Below are positions 58,701 through 64,000 of a stretch of DNA of 64,000 bases, piece after piece; the stretch's first letter is position 1; each line of letters starts with the position of its first letter. The DNA lies in contig JAVBPU010000025.1 in NCBI GenBank assembly GCA_031549415.1, positions 67,709 through 131,708 on the forward strand. Direction: 5' to 3'. Both the position numbers and the translations under genes were made by a program. The stretch is from Limiplasma sp031549415. GTDB lineage: Bacteria > Bacillota > Clostridia > Christensenellales > Aristaeellaceae. The notes below the pieces were generated by a model. That model saw only the letters and a list, made by a program, of their open reading frames with translations, made no database searches and was not told the DNA's origin.

Positions 58701-59507
58701 GCTGGCGGTAGATACCGCCGCCAGGAGGGCTTCCAGGCTTTCCTGGCTGGCAGCTTCCAGGGTATGCAGGATCTGCCCGTCGGCTGCCACCATGTTTCGG
58801 TAGCCTTCCCGGCAGTCGGGGCTCTTTGCTAAGGCAGCGGCTTTTATCCAAACGCCCAGGGCCCCGTCCAGCATCACCCGGCAATCGCCCAGCAGCGTTT
58901 CCGCCATAGGGCCCTCTCGCAGGTCCGCTGAGGAAAAGTTGTGGTGCACATGAGCATGCAGCCAGGCAAAGGGATGGGGGAGCGCCATCAAAAACCGATG
59001 AAGGGAGAGGATCATGTCGCCAATTTCTTGCCCGGTGAACTTTTCCACCAGTGCGCGGAGTGCCGGGTCTGTTTGTGCCTGATAGTAGCACTCCTCCAGG
59101 CATTCTTCCATGGCTTGCCGCGACAGGCTGGCCTGGGTCATTTCATCGCAGAGCCTGGCCAGGGGATCAATGCCCACCACTTCAAAAAACTCTCGCAGCA
59201 GGCTTTGGCAAAAAGAGTGCAGCGTGCTGATATGCGCCGCTTCCACCAGGTCGGCCTGGCTACGCATCCCCTCGCTTTGCTCTGCCGCCTCCCCCAGGCG
59301 AACCTCCAGCCGCTCCCGCATTTCGGCAGCGGCCGCATTGGTGAAGGTCACCACCAGCATGCGGTCCACCCGGTAGCCCTGGTGCGCAATCATGTCATAA
59401 ATCCGCTCAATCAACACGGCCGTTTTCCCACTGCCCGCGGCAGCGGAAACCAACAGCTCAGGGTTGCGGGCGGAAATGGCACTTTGCTGGGCCTCGGTAA
59501 AAAGCAT
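55773..59507 (-). CDS. addA: ATP-dependent helicase/nuclease subunit A
   Basis: AddA of 1244 residues, the UvrD-like helicase and nuclease chain of the AddAB recombination-repair complex. N-terminal Walker A is FTEAQQSAISARNPELLVSA then AAGSGKTAVLIERIYDMIAH (about 3-40). Motif II is RFDAIFVDEYQDISEIQEAI (about 410). Motif V/VI region shows VRIMTIHKSKGLEFPVVFVM and LYVAMTRARDRLYLLGSAAA. The C-terminal RecB-type nuclease has EENAWVLVDFKTDRVQDVHE. It is full length. The start at ATG 59507 follows AGAGGTG. addB, which normally precedes addA, is not in the window; glgP is divergent instead. Confidence 0.95.
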   Translation of the reverse strand: MLFTEAQQSAISARNPELLVSAAAGSGKTAVLIERIYDMIAHQGYRVDRMLVVTFTNAAAAEMRERLEVRLGEAAEQSEGMRSQADLVEAAHISTLHSFCQSLLREFFEVVGIDPLARLCDEMTQASLSRQAMEECLEECYYQAQTDPALRALVEKFTGQEIGDMILSLHRFLMALPHPFAWLHAHVHHNFSSADLREGPMAETLLGDCRVMLDGALGVWIKAAALAKSPDCREGYRNMVAADGQILHTLEAASQESLEALLAAVSTASFDRMPAHRLTEPAEIAVKEEISEARKRYQEQVKDMKKRLPADGLASISDLQTMAPALQGLAWAVENMHQRYSQGKRDRTLIDFHDLEHMALAILDHPELQKRIASRFDAIFVDEYQDISEIQEAILAALQPKELPDPSSSVPPFSCFYVGDVKQSIYRFRQADPTLFMGKQERFSFAPEAAQRKINLSQNFRSREAILAGVNRVFAHVMQPQVTEIAYDEGARLHPGRLSARDPKPELHLFTDKDLRAAEKPRTEASLIAREILRLKGTPLYDQDGKESGKLSYRDMVILLPTAKGKAGVVEQVLTEAGIPVYCEDAKGGLARPEIGQALAHLRLLDNLMDDLSLLAALRGPRYQLTEEALANIRLHLPEGKTSFLEALWATAAATPADALSRRCRGILEDLEQERFLQQSMPLDEYLWSFLGRSGMYGFYGAQPGGKLRQANLRMLCHQASEHMVHYGGDLHDFVKGLSSQAGVHDGKSPTILSPWEDVVRIMTIHKSKGLEFPVVFVMGLGENLLRRKEQGALSMHAKLGVALRYVNETVGTKRTTLLGSAIELRTRMEERAERARVLYVAMTRARDRLYLLGSAAALTKEQLEKRLTSGQSERIEGVGQDVALGEAFAVWEAKSALEWLWQTIKNTDEIRVSGMEEFSTDPLWEIESEPHLSTDSTFFPQKREDWSIVFHMDLDTASSTEKDPVQETGETRLEKNFPEQRLEALLQSTVPRSLLEMADRPSAPPPPALTPLKVGVTALCRALEMASITLPPLFEEEAESPETKRLPLPLLRTRRLSDLPRLPSYLRGTDAQTALARGVATHKALSLLSFPIIKPVFLTGREAARQPAFLAEALFDLEKEGMLTPEERALIHLPSLLHFFQSPLGARALEAEQVHREWGFNLRLPEVSESILQGVIDLCFLEENAWVLVDFKTDRVQDVHELEPLYQAQMKIYKMALEKSTPYPVGESILYSLSLGQACSLSV

Positions 59508-59528
59508 GGGGCACCTCTTTTCGCCTGT

Positions 59529-59557
59529 ATTGTACTCCATGGGACAAGGGATGTCAA
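59529..59557 (-). promoter_or_regulatory. Promoter of addA
   Basis: On the minus strand, TTGACA (59552-59557) and TACAAT (59529-59534) are 17 bases apart, 22 bases before the ATG. The first parS site starts 10 bases upstream of the -35. Confidence 0.78.
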
Positions 59558-59566
59558 AGTGGGACA

Positions 59567-59582
59567 TGTTCCACGTGAAACA
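59567..59582. promoter_or_regulatory. parS site 1
   Basis: TGTTCCACGTGAAACA matches the Bacillus ParB/Spo0J consensus TGTTNCACGTGAAACA at every position. parS sites load ParB for chromosome segregation and are usually concentrated near the origin. Confidence 0.85.
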
Positions 59583-59612
59583 TTTTCCCCCGTGGGCCGG
59601 GCCGGTATTCTA

Positions 59613-59628
59613 TGTTCCACGTGAAACA
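59613..59628. promoter_or_regulatory. parS site 2
   Basis: A second exact TGTTCCACGTGAAACA lies 46 bases after the first, in the same orientation. A degenerate half-site (TGTTTCGCATGC at 59639-59650) follows. All lie between the divergent addA and glgP promoters. Confidence 0.85.
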
Positions 59629-59655
59629 TGATTTCCTATGTTTCGCATGCGCGGT

Positions 59656-59684
59656 TTGCCCCGAAGGCGCTTTCGTGCTATAAT
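59656..59684 (+). promoter_or_regulatory. Promoter of glgP
   Basis: TTGCCC (59656-59661) and TATAAT (59679-59684) are 17 bases apart, 33 bases before the ATG. Confidence 0.72.
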
Positions 59685-59716
59685 ACCTGCATCTTCGATT
59701 CTTAAGGAGGCTTCCT

Positions 59717-62170
59717 ATGCCCACCACTCACTTCGACAAAGAATCTATCAAGCAGAGCATTGCAGGCAAACTACAACGATATAACGGCATTACCGTTGCG
59801 GATGCGACCCCCCAGCAATTGTATAAAGCAGTGGCGTCTACCGTCCGCGATCAGATTATGCAAAAATGGATGGTGTTTCGGGAAAAGCGCCAGAGTGAAA
59901 AGGGGAAGCGGCTCTACTACCTTTCCGTGGAATTCCTCACTGGCCGGGCTCTCAACTGCAACCTGATCAACTTGTGCAGCCAGGACAATTATACCAAAGC
60001 ATTGCAGGAACTGGGCATAGATTTGAAGGCGATTTTGCCGGAAGAGCCGGAACCTGCACTGGGCAATGGCGGGCTAGGACGCCTAGCTGCTTGCTTTATG
60101 GACAGCTTGGCCAGCTTGGCTATCCCGGCCATGGGCTGCACCATCCGGTATGAGTACGGACTTTTCCGCCAAAAGATGGTGGACGGCCAACAAGTGGAGT
60201 TGCCAGACACCTGGCTTCTAAACGGCAACATGTGGGAGATCGCCGCCGTGGAGGATACCTGCCAGGTGCAATTTGGCGGAGAGGTGGAAGAGTTTGAGGA
60301 GAATGGCAAGCGGATTTTCCGCCTGGCCAACGCCTATACCATTGACGCCGTTCCCTATGATATGCCCGTGGTGGGGTACGATTGCCAGTGCGTCAACACC
60401 CTGCGGACCTGGAGCGCTCGCAGCCAGGAACGCATTGACCTGCGCTCCTTCGGGGAAGGCGAATACATGAAGGCCATGGAAGAAATGCAAATGGCCGAGG
60501 TGATTTCCAAGGTGCTGTATCCGGAAGACAAACACTATGAAGGCAAAATGTTGCGACTGAAGCAGCATTATTTCTTTACCAGCGCCACGCTCCAAAACGC
60601 GCTGAAATCCTTTAAAGAGCAATACGGCAATAATTTTGACTTGATGCCCGATAAGGTCGTTTTTCATATTAACGATACCCACCCGGGGCTGGCTATTCCA
60701 GAGCTGCTGCGGTTGCTGATCGACCAGGAGGGCCTTAGCTGGGAAATGGCCCAGCGCATCACCCACCGGTGCATGGCCTATACCAACCATACCGTCATGG
60801 CCGAAGCGCTGGAGCGCTGGCCCGTGGATATGATGAAGCAAACCCTTCCGCGCATTTTTATGATTTTGGAGGAATTGAACCGGCGGGTCTGCGAGCAACT
60901 TTTCAAAACCTACCCGGATCAATGGGACCGCATTGGCCATATGGCCATTATTGGGTATGGGCAGGTTCATATGGCCAATCTATGTGTGGCGCTGTCCTTT
61001 AGCGTCAACGGCGTCAGCCAGCTTCATGGAAAGATTTTGATGGACACGGTTTTTCATGATTATTGGCTGCTGGACAAAGCCAAGTTCTCCGCCATCACCA
61101 ATGGGATCACCCACCGCCGGTGGCTGCTGGAATGCAACCCCGCCCTCACCTCTTTGGTCCAGGAGGCCATTGGAGCCGAATTCCTGAAGGATGCGATGCA
61201 ACTTTCTAAACTGCGCCCCTTTGCCGAGGATGCCGCCTTCCGGGAAAAATTTGACCAGGTGAAGAAGGGGAACAAGGAGCGGTTAGCGCAGCTAATTTTG
61301 CAGAGGCAAAACATTCACATCGACACCTCCTTCATTTTTGACGTGCAGGCCAAACGGCTGCACGAGTACAAACGGCAGCTGCTCAACGCCCTGCACATCC
61401 AGGTGCTGTATAACCGCATCATCGACGATCCCAACTTTGTTATGCCGCCGCGGCTTTTCCTGTTTGGCGCAAAGGCTGCCCCGGGCTATTGGCGGGCCAA
61501 GATGATCATCCGCTATATCAACGCCCTTGCTACCCTGATTGAAAAAGACCCCCGGGCCCGGGAGATGCTCAAGGTGGTCTACATTGAAAACTACGATGTA
61601 TCCACCGCAGAGGTGCTGATGCCTGCCGCGGAGATTAGCCAGCAGCTCTCCACCGCCGGCAAAGAGGCCAGCGGCACCGGGAACATGAAGTTCATGATGA
61701 ACGGCGCCGTCACCCTGGGCACCATGGATGGAGCCAATGTGGAAATTTATGAGCAGGTGGGCATCGACAACATCTATATCTTCGGCATGCGCGCGGACAC
61801 GGTGGACGCCATGTACCGGGAAGGCACTTATAACCCCATGAGTATCTATGAGACCAATTTTGAAATTCGCAAAGCCATGAACCAATGGCTGGACGGAACG
61901 GTGTTCCCCGGAGAGCCCCTGGCCTTGCAGGATTTGTACCACATGCTGCTGGTGGGGGATCACGGCGGCATGGCGGACCCCTACTTTGTACTCAAGGATT
62001 TTGGCAGCTATTCCATGGCCAACCGCCGGATGGTGGAGGACTATCAGAACCGGGAGAAGTGGCTTAAAATGGCGGTGACCAATACCGCCATGTCCGGCTA
62101 TTTTAGCAGCGACCGCACCATCGAGGAATATAACAAAAAGATCTGGCATATCCAACCGCTCCTAAGCTGA
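59717..62170 (+). CDS. glgP: Glycogen/alpha-glucan phosphorylase
   Basis: GT35 phosphorylase of 817 residues that releases glucose-1-phosphate from alpha-1,4-glucans. The sequence is typical: YYLSVEFLTGRALNCNLINL, LPEEPEPALGNGGLGRLAAC, CTIRYEYGLFRQKMVDGQQV, FHINDTHPGLAIPELLRLLI and the PLP site EASGTGNMKFMMNGAVTLGT followed by MDGANVEIYE. The PLP lysine is the Lys in GNMKF. It is slightly shorter than many animal-type phosphorylases, as usual for bacteria. Start ATG at 59717 follows TTAAGGAGG. It is monocistronic, with its own promoter and terminator, and is not linked to other glycogen genes here. Confidence 0.97.
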   Translation: MPTTHFDKESIKQSIAGKLQRYNGITVADATPQQLYKAVASTVRDQIMQKWMVFREKRQSEKGKRLYYLSVEFLTGRALNCNLINLCSQDNYTKALQELGIDLKAILPEEPEPALGNGGLGRLAACFMDSLASLAIPAMGCTIRYEYGLFRQKMVDGQQVELPDTWLLNGNMWEIAAVEDTCQVQFGGEVEEFEENGKRIFRLANAYTIDAVPYDMPVVGYDCQCVNTLRTWSARSQERIDLRSFGEGEYMKAMEEMQMAEVISKVLYPEDKHYEGKMLRLKQHYFFTSATLQNALKSFKEQYGNNFDLMPDKVVFHINDTHPGLAIPELLRLLIDQEGLSWEMAQRITHRCMAYTNHTVMAEALERWPVDMMKQTLPRIFMILEELNRRVCEQLFKTYPDQWDRIGHMAIIGYGQVHMANLCVALSFSVNGVSQLHGKILMDTVFHDYWLLDKAKFSAITNGITHRRWLLECNPALTSLVQEAIGAEFLKDAMQLSKLRPFAEDAAFREKFDQVKKGNKERLAQLILQRQNIHIDTSFIFDVQAKRLHEYKRQLLNALHIQVLYNRIIDDPNFVMPPRLFLFGAKAAPGYWRAKMIIRYINALATLIEKDPRAREMLKVVYIENYDVSTAEVLMPAAEISQQLSTAGKEASGTGNMKFMMNGAVTLGTMDGANVEIYEQVGIDNIYIFGMRADTVDAMYREGTYNPMSIYETNFEIRKAMNQWLDGTVFPGEPLALQDLYHMLLVGDHGGMADPYFVLKDFGSYSMANRRMVEDYQNREKWLKMAVTNTAMSGYFSSDRTIEEYNKKIWHIQPLLS

Positions 62171-62190
62171 CGAGAAAATGGGTTTGTTTC

Positions 62191-62224
62191 AAAACAGCAG
62201 CCGCAGCCGGCTGCTGTTTTTGTT
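62191..62224 (+). terminator. Terminator after glgP
   Basis: AAAACAGCAGCC and GGCTGCTGTTTT form a perfect 12-bp stem followed by T residues, 20 bases after the glgP stop. Confidence 0.88.
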
Positions 62225-62345
62225 GATAGAGACATAGGTGTATTTTCAGTGCCCTTGGTAGATACTATCCATGGACATCCAATTCTTGCAAACCACAATA
62301 TATGACAAAATTGTATTACAAAAATTTCACAAACGCTGTATGTTG

Positions 62346-62374
62346 TTGACGGCATGTAACATATATGGTAAAAT
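62346..62374 (+). promoter_or_regulatory. Candidate promoter of the MBL-fold gene
   Basis: TTGACG (62346-62351) and TAAAAT (62369-62374) are 17 bases apart. The gap 62225-62541 is AT-rich compared with its surroundings and contains no gene; the leader from this promoter would be about 160 bases. Confidence 0.6.
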
Positions 62375-62541
62375 ATCACACAAGAATGTCTTTCAAAAAT
62401 CCGACAGTTCTTGTTATATGCGGAAGGTCCACGCAACAAAGGCCAAATTCATGAGCAATCATTTGTAATATTTATCAGCAACAGCTTGCCGGTTCCAGAT
62501 GGATGTTACGACTTTGCAATGACGGTGGAGGCATTTTGTAC

Positions 62542-63411
62542 ATGCAAAAACAGCTTAAGGTCACCTATCACTATAATAGCGGCTTTTCCATACGCGTTGG
62601 CGGGAAGCTGCTGGTTTTTGACTACTGGGAGGGCGAGAACAAGCGGCTGCCAGAGGTGGGACGCCTCACCCGGCAGATTCTTTCCGCCCATGAACAGATT
62701 TACGTATTTGTCAGCCATGCGCACCCGGATCATTTCTCCCCTATGATTTACGAGTGGCGGGAAGGTCTGCCGGTGACATACATTGTCAGCTCGGACATGC
62801 CCGTGGGCACCCGGGGCAAGCGCATCGCCCCCCTGGAGAGCCTGGAGCTGGACCGGGATGTAAGCGTGAAGGCCTTTGACAGCACGGATTTGGGCGTCTC
62901 CTTTTTGGTGAAGGCCTATGGAATGAATCTCTTCCACGCGGGGGATTTGAACCTTTGGCATTGGCGGCAGGAAAGCAGCCTCCGGGAGATTGAAGCGGCT
63001 GAGAACGCCTTCTATGAGGCCTGCGCTCCCCTTCGGGGCGAAAAAATCGACCTGGCCATGTTCCCGGTGGACCCCCGCCAGGGCATGATGTATGACGCAG
63101 GCGCCAACCATTTCATACTCAGCCAAAAGCCCCGGGTATTCCTTCCCATGCACTGGCAGGACCGGGTGGAAGTGGCTGTGGACTTTGCCCGAAGGACCAA
63201 GACCCAGCAAACCGAGGTCATTGCCCTGACCCGGCCCGGCGAATGCGCCACCATCACCTTTCAGGAAAACCTGCTGGACATCCATATCATTGAGCCCCCT
63301 AAAGACTTGACGGACCTGCCAGTGACGCCCATGCGCAGACCGGAGAAGAGGCCCGTGGGCCATCAGGACGACCCCTTTGCGGATACGGATTTGCCCGTGG
63401 ATTTGGAATAA
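62542..63411 (+). CDS. Metallo-beta-lactamase-fold hydrolase
   Basis: MBL-fold protein of 289 residues. The HxHxDH motif is intact in YVFVSHAHPDHFSPMIYEWR (about 57-76), a second His lies in NLFHAGDLNLWHWRQE, and the final one is in RVFLPMHWQDRVEVAV. It begins MQKQLKVTYHYNSGFSIRVG followed by GKLLVFDYWEGENK, typical of small UlaG-like MBL proteins acting on unknown substrates. I choose ATG at 62542 with GGAGG 10 bases before it; a TTG at 62536 is possible. The C-terminal 35 residues are Pro/Asp-rich and look disordered. The VOC gene follows after 33 bases. Confidence 0.85.
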   Translation: MQKQLKVTYHYNSGFSIRVGGKLLVFDYWEGENKRLPEVGRLTRQILSAHEQIYVFVSHAHPDHFSPMIYEWREGLPVTYIVSSDMPVGTRGKRIAPLESLELDRDVSVKAFDSTDLGVSFLVKAYGMNLFHAGDLNLWHWRQESSLREIEAAENAFYEACAPLRGEKIDLAMFPVDPRQGMMYDAGANHFILSQKPRVFLPMHWQDRVEVAVDFARRTKTQQTEVIALTRPGECATITFQENLLDIHIIEPPKDLTDLPVTPMRRPEKRPVGHQDDPFADTDLPVDLE

Positions 63412-63444
63412 GCGGCCGCGTCTGTGGCAGAAAGGGGCTTCCCC

Positions 63445-63810
63445 ATGTTTCGGATGATCCATGAAAATCATAATGTGCTGGATATGGACCGCTCCCTGGC
63501 ATTTTACGAAGAAGCTCTGGGGCTTCAAGTCGTCAGACGCAAGGAAGGGGATGGGTTTACCATTTGCTTTCTGGCCAGCGAGCCCCAGGGCCTTCAATTG
63601 GAACTGACCTGTCTTCATGACCGGACGGAGCCTTATGCCCTGGGAGACAACGAATCTCACCTGGCCTTTGAAACCGAGGACTACGCCGCCGCCCACGCAA
63701 AGCACGAGTCCATGGGTTGCATCTGCTATGAAAACCCCGCTATGGGGATTTACTTCATTCAGGATCCGGACGGATACTGGCTGGAAATCGTGCCTTGCAA
63801 GAAAAAATAG
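63445..63810 (+). CDS. VOC-family protein (glyoxalase I-like)
   Basis: Vicinal-oxygen-chelate protein of 121 residues with two beta-alpha-beta-beta-beta units. MFRMIHENHNVLDMDRSLAF then YEEALGLQVVRRKEG (first unit, metal His in ENHNVLD), LQLELTCLHD (Glu), ESHLAFETEDYAAAHAKHES (second His) and FIQDPDGYWLEIVPCKKK (last Glu) give the four ligands of lactoylglutathione-lyase-like enzymes. Start ATG at 63445 follows AAAGGGG. It is probably co-transcribed with the MBL-fold gene, a pairing that would suit methylglyoxal detoxification, but that is inference. Confidence 0.87.
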   Translation: MFRMIHENHNVLDMDRSLAFYEEALGLQVVRRKEGDGFTICFLASEPQGLQLELTCLHDRTEPYALGDNESHLAFETEDYAAAHAKHESMGCICYENPAMGIYFIQDPDGYWLEIVPCKKK

Positions 63811-63834
63811 GACGATCAAAAGGACCCCACAGGC

Positions 63835-64000
63835 CAGGGCCACCGCATTTCCTTGGGACGCAGAGGCTTCGCCTCCGGCCCGGTTGCTCGGTGTTGCGCA
63901 GGGCACTACCATGCCCTGCACTCTGCCTCGCTGCCCCAGCTCTCACTCGCTTTGGGCTTCGTTCCGGCCCTTCAGTCAGCGCAGCCTTCACTACCGTTCG
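63835..64000 (-). repeat. MITE-like hairpin-array repeat, partial copy at window edge (R4)
   Basis: Begins with CAGGGCCACCGCATTTCCT (63835-63853), which matches the R1 right terminal repeat, read inverted, at 16 of 19 positions. GAGGC/GCCTC (63863-63875) follows, as at the R1 right end. GCAGGGCA/TGCCCTGC (63897-63918) is another hairpin. CTCACTCGCTTTGGGCTTCG (about 63944-63963) resembles the left interior of R1 (CTCGTTCGCTTTGGGCTTCG) but in the direct orientation, so this copy is rearranged or composite. The window ends inside it. Confidence 0.6.

Overview
The window looks like a chromosome segment of a GC-rich, low-oxygen-lifestyle member of the Bacillota (class Clostridia). The basis is gene content: a PolC-type replicative polymerase, WhiA next to a Crh-like HPr protein, AddA, a SPOCS(DUF3794)-LysM spore-type protein, ferredoxin-linked pyruvate oxidoreductase, the MEP isoprenoid pathway and Bacillus-type parS sites. 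Strong AGGAGG ribosome binding sites and frequent TTG/GTG starts fit this. I cannot name a genus. No rRNA, tRNA or CRISPR array was seen. Dense coding and mostly housekeeping genes argue against a phage or plasmid.

Layout. 0-6 kb: end of uvrC, an NlpC/P60-like cell-wall hydrolase, serC-serA, a SerB-like HAD phosphatase and a serine hydrolase. 6-12.2 kb (minus): an ftsH-PHP phosphoesterase-vanW-ttcA-like operon and a DUF4342 protein. 12.5-20.1 kb (minus): nifJ with a strong promoter flanked by two inverted-repeat operators, then a large hybrid histidine kinase. 20.2-24 kb: a full-length MITE-like repeat, a secreted beta-lactamase-fold protein, a SplB-like radical SAM protein, a YjjG-like HAD protein and a second, truncated repeat. 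24-29.1 kb: frr, a small unknown gene, uppS, cdsA, dxr, rseP. 29.2-32.2 kb (minus): a four-gene block (PrdX-like deacylase, methyltransferase, ABM-like protein, MFS transporter) that separates rseP from ispG-polC (32.4-37.9 kb). 38-41.7 kb: a secreted repeat protein, a DUF308-marR operon with a clear operator, and a polytopic membrane protein. 41.9-44.6 kb (minus): dnaN, a non-coding AT-rich region with a cluster of DnaA-box-like sequences, a crh-like gene and whiA. 44.7-49.7 kb: two tandem DUF6020 membrane proteins, a third repeat copy, and a ROK sugar kinase. 49.8-55.5 kb: SPOCS-LysM protein, MATE transporter, DUF1697 protein, five-repeat peptidoglycan-binding lipoprotein. 55.8-64 kb: addA, two consensus parS sites, glgP, an MBL-fold protein, a VOC protein and the edge of a fourth repeat copy.

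The most unusual content is not protein-coding. First, there is a dispersed element family (about 370 bp when complete) with 19-bp terminal inverted repeats around an array of perfect hairpins whose stems are conserved while loops change; four copies lie at 20.2, 23.8, 48.5 and 63.8 kb. Second, there are two exact Bacillus-type parS sites between addA and glgP, plus a DnaA-box-like cluster upstream of dnaN; together they suggest the window lies close to the chromosome origin, although dnaA itself is not here. Third, several regulatory palindromes (nifJ, DUF308-marR) are unusually clean. Assignments rest on motif recognition by eye; no searches or structure predictions were run.
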